Shown one piece after another: positions 1 to 5,261 of a stretch of 7,176 bases of DNA. Each line of letters begins with the position of its first letter. Position 1 is the stretch's first letter. The DNA is from Methanoregula sp. (GTDB taxonomy: Archaea; Halobacteriota; Methanomicrobia; Methanomicrobiales; Methanospirillaceae), in assembly GCA_026394635.1 (NCBI GenBank), contig JAPKXV010000435.1, positions 1 through 7,176 of the forward strand. Direction: 5' to 3'. Both the position numbers and the translations under genes were made by a program. The notes beneath the pieces were generated by a model. That model did no database searches. It saw only the letters and a list, made by a program, of their open reading frames with translations, and had not been told where the DNA came from.

Positions 1-418
1 TTGCGACACAAACCTGCAGGAGCGGCGGTTCACCAGCCAACAGTCCCAACCGGTAGAGTAAATACACGGAAACGGCAAACGGGATGACCGCCCCGCCCAG
101 GTTGAGGAAAAGTCCGGTGGTCACCCGTTCATCAGGTACCGGTTCACCGGTGAATGCATCGAACACGGCTGGTGTACCTGTTTCTGTTTTTCCCACGGTA
201 TTTTGGAACGTCCAGAGCGGGATATTCACAAAACTTCCCAGGATCATCAGGAGGATGACGGCAGTCGCCTCAATCCATGAGAACCCGAGCCGGCTGAACG
301 CTGCACCGATGATACCGAGAACGAGCAGTGGGATAATAAGGATGATAAGCCCCACAAACAGGATAATCGCAAAGAGGGGAAGGGGTCCGGTTGGTGAGAT
401 TCGGAATATTCCGTTCAT
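1..418 (-). CDS. DUF1614 family membrane protein (3' end outside window)
   Basis: The frame reads 139 codons without a stop from the ATG at 418-416 to the left edge, so the C-terminus is missing. The N-terminus is MNGIFRISPTGPLPLF, followed by a long hydrophobic segment (about residues 13-38), a second (about 50-68) containing GSFVNIPLW at 61-69, and a third (about 108-126) containing GGAVIPFAVSVYLLYRLG. A short first helix, a GSxxNIPL motif, an extramembrane loop and a later GGxxIP helix are what I recall of the DUF1614 family (PF07758), whose function is unknown. The loop carries VFDAFTGEPVPDERVT. An AGGCGTGAT sequence lies five bases before the ATG. The gene follows flpA by 18 bp on the same strand, so it is probably co-transcribed with nop5-flpA. 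The family call is from memory of the motif pattern; no role in RNA modification can be inferred. Confidence 0.8.
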   Translation of the reverse strand, partial: MNGIFRISPTGPLPLFAIILFVGLIILIIPLLVLGIIGAAFSRLGFSWIEATAVILLMILGSFVNIPLWTFQNTVGKTETGTPAVFDAFTGEPVPDERVTTGLFLNLGGAVIPFAVSVYLLYRLGLLAGEPPLLQVCVA

Positions 419-423
419 AAAAA

Positions 424-432
424 ATCACGCCT
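424..432 (-). promoter_or_regulatory. Shine-Dalgarno site of the DUF1614 gene
   Basis: The minus strand reads AGGCGTGAT followed by five T residues and then ATG. GTGAT matches the end of the archaeal consensus AGGAGGTGAT. The site supports the start at 418 and translation as a downstream gene of a polycistronic message. Confidence 0.55.
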
Positions 433-436
433 GAGG

Positions 437-1039
437 TTATTCTTTGACGCAGATGATCGCTGCATGATCGTGGTGGTAGGGGGCGAGCCAAGTGCTATCC
501 TTCACCGATAACCCGCCCGACGCCAGCCGGGGTACCGTATCACTGAACACAAGACCGGGCTCCCTGCAGGTATCAACACTCCTTGTCTTGAGCATGAGGA
601 TCATCGTCCCCCCCCGTTTTAAAAAAATGCAGTTCCGCAGTGCAATAATCGCCTGATCGGGCTGTGCGACGTCCTGATACACAAGGTCAACCGATTCGAG
701 CAGCGGTGCATACTGTTCAGGTAACGAAGCATCCGCCATGATTGGAACCACATTCATTCTCCGCCTCGATACTTCAAGCAAATCCTGCATCGGACGGGGC
801 GCAAATTCGACAGCATACACCACTTCCGCATAGTCAGCGACATGCGATACGGTCGTTCCATGAGCAGCACCGAGGTAGAGCACCCGCATGTCATTGGTAA
901 GTTCGACGCCTTTTCCGAGATGGTAGAGCGCTGAAAGTTTGCTCCGGTACGGATCCCATATACGGACATCACCCAGCATCCGCTCCCCGTAGACACCCCC
1001 TTCTCCCCGGGAGACAAGGACACCATCAATCCAGATCAC
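437..1039 (-). CDS. flpA: Fibrillarin-like rRNA/tRNA 2'-O-methyltransferase
   Basis: This is the catalytic subunit of the archaeal box C/D sRNP; it transfers methyl from S-adenosylmethionine to ribose 2'-OH at positions chosen by guide RNAs, working with Nop5 and L7Ae in the cytoplasm. The 200-residue product has WDPYRSKL (28-35), the SAM-binding motif YLGAAHGTTVSHVAD (55-69), VYAVEFAPRPMQDLLEV (74-90), MADAS (101-105), VYQDVAQPDQ (120-129) and LKRGGTMILMLKTRS (140-154). K34, D123, K151 and a histidine in HHDH (189-192) are good candidates for the known K-D-K-H catalytic set. The start is GTG at 1039-1037, set by an AGGTGA site six bases upstream; it overlaps the nop5 stop as GTGA, so translation is probably coupled. 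About 25-30 residues are missing at the N-terminus compared with many archaeal homologues (about 227-230), but the methyltransferase core is complete. Confidence 0.96.
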   Translation of the reverse strand: MIWIDGVLVSRGEGGVYGERMLGDVRIWDPYRSKLSALYHLGKGVELTNDMRVLYLGAAHGTTVSHVADYAEVVYAVEFAPRPMQDLLEVSRRRMNVVPIMADASLPEQYAPLLESVDLVYQDVAQPDQAIIALRNCIFLKRGGTMILMLKTRSVDTCREPGLVFSDTVPRLASGGLSVKDSTWLAPYHHDHAAIICVKE

Positions 1040-1896
1040 GGCACTTCACCTGCAGCATCGATGCGGGCCTGTGCCGGTTCAATAAATGCGAGGTCTGCGA
1101 CACCGCGATAGAAATCCAAGCGGGCGGCGATTGCAAGCTTTGCGGCAAGCACGCGGGCAACTTTTCCCCGTACCTCCCGTGGTGCATTATGAACACGCCG
1201 GTGCTGGAATATGATACCATGTTTGGGTGCCGGCGTATGGGAACGGAGATGGGAGAAGAGCGCAGTCCTTGCGCCAAGTACCTGGATCGCACTTCCCGGT
1301 AACCGGGCAAGTGGCTCCAGACCTCCGGCATGCAGGAGGAGGCGGGCGGCAACCAACCCGCCGATCAGGGCGCTGCAGTTCGGCATAACCTCATCCGCCC
1401 GTGCCGAAACCTCGCGTGCGAGCACGGTGCGGGTTTCCGACAAGCGTTCAATATCGCCGGTCACCCTGCCGAGTCCGCCCCCGCTCCGCTGCGCTATCAT
1501 CCTGACCAGGGAGTGCACGGGAGTCCTGCGGTATTTCCGGGAAAACGATGGTTGCCGGACCTGGTGCCATTCCACCACCCGTTCTGTGAGCAGGTTGATG
1601 ACCGTGTCGAGTTCATCGAGAGTCCGTGTCATCTGGAGCAGATCGGTATCCTTGCTCTTGTATTTTTCCCGGATCTTCCCCTCGGCAATGAGCACGCACA
1701 CGGCACGCAGTTTCGACAGGTAATCAGCACGGTCACTGCAGAAACCGCAGTCCAGTGCTGCTTTCCAGTCAGGTGGGACATAATGTTCCATGCTGGTATG
1801 AAGGGACAGAATTCGCTCAGCACTATCTGCTGCACCTCCGGAGTACGGCTGGCACGTTCCCTCCTCAATATCCCCGAACCAGTATGACTGCATCAT
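1036..1896 (-). CDS. nop5: Nop5/Nop56-58 family box C/D sRNP scaffold protein
   Basis: Nop5 bridges fibrillarin to L7Ae and the K-turn of box C/D guide RNAs. The 286-residue product has a reduced N-terminal part (1-80) that would bind fibrillarin, a helical region (about 84-168) that should form the dimerising coiled coil, and the Nop domain (about 118-270). Diagnostic stretches are MPNCSALIGGLVAARLL (171-187), GARTALFSHLR (208-218), PKHGIIFQH (224-232) and RGKVARVLAAKLAIAARLD (243-261). It is shorter than the roughly 400 residues of Pyrococcus or Methanocaldococcus Nop5 and close to the short Archaeoglobus form; the lysine-rich C-terminal tail is absent. Two adjacent ATGs (1896 and 1893) could both serve as start. 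No Shine-Dalgarno is visible, while a TTTAT element sits about 25 bp upstream, suggesting a leaderless mRNA. It heads the nop5-flpA-DUF1614 unit. Confidence 0.95.
   Translation of the reverse strand: MMQSYWFGDIEEGTCQPYSGGAADSAERILSLHTSMEHYVPPDWKAALDCGFCSDRADYLSKLRAVCVLIAEGKIREKYKSKDTDLLQMTRTLDELDTVINLLTERVVEWHQVRQPSFSRKYRRTPVHSLVRMIAQRSGGGLGRVTGDIERLSETRTVLAREVSARADEVMPNCSALIGGLVAARLLLHAGGLEPLARLPGSAIQVLGARTALFSHLRSHTPAPKHGIIFQHRRVHNAPREVRGKVARVLAAKLAIAARLDFYRGVADLAFIEPAQARIDAAGEVP
1046..1051 (-). promoter_or_regulatory. Shine-Dalgarno site of flpA, inside the nop5 3' end
   Basis: The minus strand reads AGGTGA, a good match to the archaeal anti-SD, then six bases (AGTGCC) before the GTG at 1039. 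It lies inside the last codons of nop5. It decides the GTG start and explains how flpA is translated despite overlapping the upstream stop codon. Confidence 0.7.
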
Positions 1897-1918
1897 AAAA
1901 TCTTGGCAAGTGTGAGGG

Positions 1919-1923
1919 ATAAA
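1919..1923 (-). promoter_or_regulatory. Candidate TATA element for nop5
   Basis: The 39-bp gap between the tctA-like stop and the nop5 start contains GGTTTATCCC on the minus strand. Its centre lies about 25 bp before the first ATG, the distance expected between an archaeal TATA box and the transcription start of a leaderless mRNA. No ribosome binding site is seen in the gap. The element is weak and read-through from the upstream gene is possible. Confidence 0.35.
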
Positions 1924-1935
1924 CCAATGGGGGGA

Positions 1936-3150
1936 TCAGATCCCTGCGATCCCAAATGAATAGAGCATGACCGGCACCATCACCGCCCCCATGCAGTACA
2001 GTCTCGGGACATTGACCATATGCGGCACCAGCCCGATCAGGGTGGCAAGCAGGAGAACAAAACCACCGAATGGCCCGGTTAACAAAAGACAAATCGCAAC
2101 GACAAACGCAATCACAGCGCTATTCAGCCATCGTCCCTCAATCCCGCCAAGACGATGTGCAGAACGCGAAAGTATTACGGTGATCACGTAGGCAGCACAG
2201 GCAGCTGCAACCCCGACGACAAATAAGGCACTTGCCGGTGGCAGCGGGAGCGCAGAGAGCGCGACCATGACACCATTGCGCATCCTTGATAAGGCAAAGA
2301 GCGCTGCAAGGCCGATAAACGCATTGGCAGTGTTCGAGGCACTTGTCGCAAGGATATAGGCGCGGCGATCCTTTTCATAACCGATGACCGATGCAAGAAC
2401 CCCGTTTGCGGTCGCATTCGAGAGTCCGGGCAGCCAGCCCACAGCGACACCGGCAAGGGTTCCCAGCACCGAACTTCGAACCACGGATCTTCCGTCCATG
2501 GAAATCCCGTTGAATTTCTGGACCGGCATCGTTCCCTGCGATGCAACAAAAAGGACCGAGATCCCGAACAGACCCGTGAGAAGGGGCATGAGCAGCGCAC
2601 TCCCGCCCCCGATAGAATGCCAGCCAAGGAACCCGTAATGGAAGGTGAATATCCCCAGGATGCCGGATATGCCAAACAGCGCAAGTGCCCACCCGGGCGC
2701 TTCGCTTGTCACGATCATATACCCGATAACAGCAACGAGGATCAACCCAATCCCCCAGTCAAAGAGGGGCTGGAGTGCCGGGAGGAGAAAATAGCAGAGC
2801 ACCGAGAGCGGCACCGCGATAATCATGGCGCACGCGCTTCCCAGCGCTGCAATCCGTACTGCCTCCTCCCCGTTTCCCTCGAGGCAGAGTGCGTGGGCGG
2901 GGAGCACCGCAAGCGCAGTATCGGCATCGGGTATCCCGAGAAACGTGGTCGGGATGCTGTCAACAAAGGTGTGCGTGATAAGTGCTGCAAACATTGTTGC
3001 GGCGAGCGCTAAGGGGCCGATAACGGGAAGGAGGGCAACCTGCAGGCTGAGCAGGACGCCTGCCAGCGTGTTCGCATGGATGCCCGGGAGTATCCCGCTC
3101 ACCGTACCGAGCGCAACCCCCAATAGTACACCCACGAGGATCTCAATCAC
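1936..3150 (-). CDS. TctA-family integral membrane protein (archaeal COG1784-like)
   Basis: The 404-residue product is almost wholly hydrophobic, with about ten or more membrane segments and two homologous halves. The first half begins with GTVSGILPGIHANTLAG (15-31), the second with GVAVGWLPGLSNATANGV (234-251); this repeated G-x-LPG-x pattern is the hallmark of the TctA family. Other family-like stretches are SIPTTFLGIPDADTALAVLPAHAL (65-88) and LATSASNTANAFIGL (268-282). Bacterial TctA is the large membrane subunit of tripartite tricarboxylate transporters that need TctB and a periplasmic TctC; neither is present here, and archaeal members of COG1784 generally stand alone, so the substrate is unknown. 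The start is GTG at 3150-3148; no Shine-Dalgarno precedes it, but a TATA-like CTTTATC is about 28 bp upstream. It is transcribed toward nop5 (gap 39 bp) and divergently from hemD. Confidence 0.88.
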   Translation of the reverse strand: MIEILVGVLLGVALGTVSGILPGIHANTLAGVLLSLQVALLPVIGPLALAATMFAALITHTFVDSIPTTFLGIPDADTALAVLPAHALCLEGNGEEAVRIAALGSACAMIIAVPLSVLCYFLLPALQPLFDWGIGLILVAVIGYMIVTSEAPGWALALFGISGILGIFTFHYGFLGWHSIGGGSALLMPLLTGLFGISVLFVASQGTMPVQKFNGISMDGRSVVRSSVLGTLAGVAVGWLPGLSNATANGVLASVIGYEKDRRAYILATSASNTANAFIGLAALFALSRMRNGVMVALSALPLPPASALFVVGVAAACAAYVITVILSRSAHRLGGIEGRWLNSAVIAFVVAICLLLTGPFGGFVLLLATLIGLVPHMVNVPRLYCMGAVMVPVMLYSFGIAGI

Positions 3151-3174
3151 TGATCAGATGTTCGATACAGGAGT

Positions 3175-3181
3175 GATAAAG
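3175..3181 (-). promoter_or_regulatory. Candidate TATA element of the tctA-like gene, one of two GATAAAG repeats
   Basis: The divergent intergenic region carries CTTTATC (minus strand) twice, at 3175-3181 and 3193-3199, repeated with an 18-bp period. The proximal copy is centred about 28 bp before the GTG start at 3150, compatible with a leaderless or very short-leader transcript. The distal copy could be an alternative TATA box or a regulator site shared with hemD. Confidence 0.35.
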
Positions 3182-3200
3182 GAACCGAAAGGGATAAAGT

Positions 3201-3207
3201 CATATCC
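3201..3207 (+). promoter_or_regulatory. Candidate TATA element for hemD
   Basis: CATATCC is centred about 26 bp before the hemD ATG at 3230, the spacing expected for a leaderless archaeal transcript. The sequence between the element and the ATG has no clear Shine-Dalgarno (GGGGTAATGAT is only a poor match). Assignment rests on position and AT content alone. Confidence 0.3.
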
Positions 3208-3229
3208 TTCTTGGGGTAATGATCCTTCA

Positions 3230-3916
3230 ATGAAGATCGCGGTTACGCGTCTCGCGGGAAAAGAGAGCAGCGACGCGGAACGTTGTGCAAAATACGGGCA
3301 TATATGTTACAGCGTCTACCCACTCAGATCGGAAGTTAGGCAGGGTGCAGTCACCGCATTTGTCGAATCTGTCGAACGCGGGGACTTTGACTGCCTGTTC
3401 TTCACCAGTGCCCTGCCGGCAAAGATTATCGCACCGCTTCTCAACCGGTTCCCCCGGGTGATTGCAATCGGTCCGCAGACGGCACAAGAACTCCGGAGCT
3501 ATGAGATCGAGTGCGAAACCCTCCCGGGTTTTTATTCCCGCGACTTTGTCCCGTACCTTGGTGCATGGATAGCCGGAAAACATATCGGAATTCCCCGTGC
3601 GGACGTCCCGAATCCCGGTCTGCTCGGCGCGATTGCTGCTGCCGGAGGGATCGCACACGAGTTCAGGTGCTATGCACTTGAACCAACCGGCCAGCCCCTG
3701 TCTCTAAATGATGCGGATGCGGTGCTCTTCACCAGCGCCATGTCGTATACCAAAGCGATTTGGACTCCCCGTAAAGGTCTCCTCATCATGGCAATCGGGG
3801 AAGTCACGGCAGCTGCGATGCATAAAGGAGAGACAATGCCAGCCGTTATTGGTGACGGATCACTGGAAGGGTCACTCGCGGCATTGAACATATACATCAA
3901 AGGAAAGGAACCGTAA
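3230..3916 (+). CDS. hemD: Uroporphyrinogen-III synthase
   Basis: The enzyme cyclises hydroxymethylbilane with inversion of ring D to give uroporphyrinogen III, the precursor of siroheme, corrinoids and, in methanogens, coenzyme F430; it acts in the cytoplasm. The 228-residue product starts MKIAVTRL and shows the two-domain pattern of the family: DCLFFTSALPAK (54-65), VIAIGPQTAQELRS (77-90), LPGFYSRDFVPYL (98-110), GKHIGIPRADVPNPGLLGAIAAAGG (116-140), YALEPTG (148-154), DAVLFTSAMSYTKAI (163-177) and IMAIGEVTAAAMHKGE (186-201). The family is weakly conserved, so the call rests on the ordered combination of FTS, IGxxTA and xGI-x-R motifs. The reading frame stays open upstream to 2825, but that part is antisense to the tctA-like gene; the ATG at 3230 gives the normal family length and N-terminus. 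It overlaps cbf5 by one base. No other tetrapyrrole gene is in the window. Confidence 0.9.
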   Translation: MKIAVTRLAGKESSDAERCAKYGHICYSVYPLRSEVRQGAVTAFVESVERGDFDCLFFTSALPAKIIAPLLNRFPRVIAIGPQTAQELRSYEIECETLPGFYSRDFVPYLGAWIAGKHIGIPRADVPNPGLLGAIAAAGGIAHEFRCYALEPTGQPLSLNDADAVLFTSAMSYTKAIWTPRKGLLIMAIGEVTAAAMHKGETMPAVIGDGSLEGSLAALNIYIKGKEP

Positions 3917-4842
3917 TGTCGACCGAGAAGGGCAGCACGGAACATCCCGTTGTATGGAGCGGGTCCGGTATGATCGTCATCGACAAACCAAGGGGTCCGT
4001 CGAGCCATCAGGTTACGGCATGGGTAGGAAAGCTGCTCGGTTGCCGTGTCGGGCATTCCGGGACCCTCGATCCCCAGGTATCCGGGGTGCTCCTCGTGAT
4101 GCTTGGCAACGTCGTCCGCCTCGCCCCGCACCTGCTCAGGCATGACAAGGAATACGTATGCCTCATGCGGTTGCACGGCGATATTTCGCGGGAGCAGGTT
4201 GAATTGATGGCGCTTGAGTTCACCGGAAAAATTTACCAGCGCCCGCCAAGAAAAAGCGCAGTGAAACGCTCGTTGCGGATCCGCAGCATCCACCGCATCG
4301 AGGTACTGGATTATGAACAACGGCTCGTCCTCTTTAAGGTGCACTGCGATGCGGGCACGTATATCCGTTCACTCTGCCACCACATGGGGCTTGCACTGGG
4401 TGTCGGGGCGCATATGCAGGAGCTCCGGCGGACGCGCTCAGGACCGTTTGATGAACAAAAAGCCCACTCGCTCCATGACCTGAGCGATGCCTGCTCGCGT
4501 GCCGCTGACGGAGATACCCGTGCACTCCTTTCGATGATACTGTCAATCGATGCCGCAGTACCTGACCTTCCAAATGTTGTGATCCATGACCGTGCGATCG
4601 ACGCTGTTTGTCACGGTGCCCAGCTCGCCGGAGTCGGAATTGTCCGGTGCGACGCTTTTAAAAAAGATGACACGGTAGCGGTGGTATCCCAAAAAAATGA
4701 ATTTGTCTGTCTTGGGAGAGCCCGGGTCCCTTCATCTGAATGGAGTTCCGGAAAATCAGGACTTGTTATCGCTCCAACCGCGGTGTTTTTAAAACCCGGC
4801 ACCTACCCGCGCGGATGGGAAAAGAAAACTGATCGGACATAA
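3916..4842 (+). CDS. cbf5: Archaeal TruB-family tRNA/rRNA pseudouridine synthase with PUA domain
   Basis: Cbf5 is the catalytic subunit of the H/ACA guide RNP (with Nop10, Gar1 and L7Ae) and can also make pseudouridine 55 in tRNA without a guide. The 308-residue product has VIDKPRGPSSHQVTAWV (21-37), GHSGTLDPQVSGVL (46-59) with catalytic Asp52, the KEY motif (78-80), the RPPRKSAVKR segment (109-118), CDAGTYIRSLCHHMG (144-158) and RRTRSGPF (171-178). A PUA domain (about 220-300) starts at NVVIHDRAIDAVCHGAQL and ends with PTAVFLKPGTYPRGW. The PUA domain separates archaeal Cbf5 from most bacterial TruB. The ATG at 3916 shares its A with the hemD TAA stop (TAATG) and is preceded by AAAGGAAAGGAA as ribosome binding site, so translation is probably coupled to hemD. 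Length is typical for archaeal Cbf5 (about 300-340). Confidence 0.95.
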   Translation: MSTEKGSTEHPVVWSGSGMIVIDKPRGPSSHQVTAWVGKLLGCRVGHSGTLDPQVSGVLLVMLGNVVRLAPHLLRHDKEYVCLMRLHGDISREQVELMALEFTGKIYQRPPRKSAVKRSLRIRSIHRIEVLDYEQRLVLFKVHCDAGTYIRSLCHHMGLALGVGAHMQELRRTRSGPFDEQKAHSLHDLSDACSRAADGDTRALLSMILSIDAAVPDLPNVVIHDRAIDAVCHGAQLAGVGIVRCDAFKKDDTVAVVSQKNEFVCLGRARVPSSEWSSGKSGLVIAPTAVFLKPGTYPRGWEKKTDRT

Positions 4843-4870
4843 CCGGGCCGGGCGCAGCACAAGGGATAGC

Positions 4871-4880
4871 ATTAAAAAAA
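4871..4880 (+). promoter_or_regulatory. Candidate TATA element upstream of tRNA-Ser
   Basis: ATTAAAAAAA is the only strongly AT-rich stretch in the 67 bp between cbf5 and the tRNA. Its centre is about 34 bp before the mature tRNA 5' end, so a start near 4901 would give a short leader for RNase P to remove. Support is positional only. The rest of 4843-4909 shows no clear terminator for hemD-cbf5. Confidence 0.35.
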
Positions 4881-4909
4881 TCCCCGCCCAAGAGTTAGGA
4901 TACCTTTTT

Positions 4910-4995
4910 GCTGAGGTAGTCTAGCCCGGTAAGGCGCAGGCCTGGAAAGCCTGTGAGGCATTTGCCTCTCGGGGGTTCAACTCCCCCCCTCAGCG
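4910..4995 (+). tRNA. tRNA-Ser, anticodon GGA
   Basis: The 86-nt sequence folds as a type II tRNA. The acceptor stem GCTGAGG (4910-4916) pairs perfectly with CCTCAGC (4988-4994), and G4995 is the discriminator base, as expected for serine. The D stem is GTC/GGC (4919-4921 with 4933-4935, including one T-G pair). The anticodon stem CAGGC/GCCTG (4937-4941 with 4949-4953) encloses the loop CTGGAAA, with anticodon GGA at 4944-4946 reading UCC and UCU. The long variable arm is GAGGC-ATTT-GCCTC (4955-4968). The T-arm is GGGGG-TTCAACT-CCCCC (4971-4987). There is no intron and no encoded CCA. The composition of the chromosome changes immediately after this gene. Confidence 0.97.
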
Positions 4996-5000
4996 TTCCT

Positions 5001-5010
5001 GTTTTTTATA
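5001..5010 (+). terminator. T-rich terminator after tRNA-Ser
   Basis: Six consecutive T residues (5002-5007) begin seven bases after the discriminator base. Short T-runs without a hairpin are the usual archaeal termination signal. Confidence 0.55.
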
Positions 5011-5132
5011 AATATGAAAAATGTATAATTCTCAAAAAGAATTTAATTTTTTTTACCCTTAAAAAAAGAAGTAACAAAAAAATTCTTAAAAAATTTCCAT
5101 TATGGAACATTTGAAAAATCCGGCAGTTCACA

Positions 5133-5142
5133 CGGGCACATC
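5133..5142 (+). repeat. CGGGCACATC direct repeat, left copy
   Basis: This 10-mer occurs again exactly at 6351-6360 in the same orientation, so the two copies flank the acyltransferase gene and its promoter. A GC-rich 10-mer is unlikely to recur by chance in such AT-rich spacers, but no inverted ends or transposase accompany it. Confidence 0.4.
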
Positions 5143-5155
5143 CACTGGCAGAATG

Positions 5156-5177
5156 AGATACTATCTTGTATCTTTTT
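5156..5177 (+). terminator. Possible hairpin terminator AGATAC-N6-GTATCT plus T-run
   Basis: A perfect 6-bp stem (AGATAC 5156-5161 with GTATCT 5168-5173, loop TATCTT) is followed directly by four more T residues (5174-5177). This resembles an intrinsic terminator, but the stem is weak and archaea do not need hairpins. It could also be an operator-like inverted repeat ahead of the acyltransferase gene. Confidence 0.25.
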
Positions 5178-5225
5178 CGGGTAAATCTGAACAGGTAAAA
5201 ATTCAAATTAAAATCCAATAAAAAG

Positions 5226-5235
5226 CATATTTAAT
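5226..5235 (+). promoter_or_regulatory. TATA-box-like element of the acyltransferase gene
   Basis: AAAAG at 5221-5225 (BRE-like) precedes CATATTTAAT at 5226-5235. A transcript starting about 25 bp downstream would begin within a few bases of the ATG at 5262. No Shine-Dalgarno is present before the ATG, which agrees with a leaderless mRNA. The AT richness of the whole area lowers specificity. Confidence 0.45.
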
Positions 5236-5261
5236 CCTTTAAAATAATCTGTAACTACGCA

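Larger units (their letters stand above)
4996..5261. other. AT-rich non-coding stretch between tRNA-Ser and the acyltransferase gene
   Basis: No convincing gene is seen. A 70-codon frame on the minus strand (5006-5218) is lysine- and phenylalanine-rich, as random AT-rich sequence would be, and has no ribosome binding site. The stretch holds long A and T runs, a 13-bp palindrome TTCCAT-T-ATGGAA (5095-5107), and a small GC-richer patch (5120-5150) containing CGGGCACATC, which recurs exactly at 6351-6360. A hairpin at 5156-5173 follows, and the acyltransferase promoter lies at the right end. Confidence 0.6.

Noticed and set aside
1330..1887. 185-codon plus-strand frame opposite nop5
   Set aside because: It is a shadow of the GC-rich nop5 gene, which has clear Nop-domain motifs; the antisense translation shows no family pattern.
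2825..3229. Upstream extension of the hemD reading frame to an ATG at 2825
   Set aside because: The extension is antisense to the tctA-like gene and resembles no hemD sequence; the ATG at 3230 gives the usual N-terminus and length.
3670..4344. 224-codon minus-strand frame opposite hemD and cbf5
   Set aside because: It overlaps two well-supported genes on the other strand and has no recognisable domain.
4449..4484. TGATGA followed by CTGA inside cbf5, resembling box C and D' of a C/D guide RNA
   Set aside because: No proper second C'/D box pair or flanking terminal stem follows, and the segment is coding sequence; chance is sufficient.
5006..5218. 70-codon minus-strand frame in the AT-rich spacer
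   Set aside because: Its Phe/Lys/Leu-rich composition is that of random AT-rich DNA; there is no ribosome binding site and no family resemblance.
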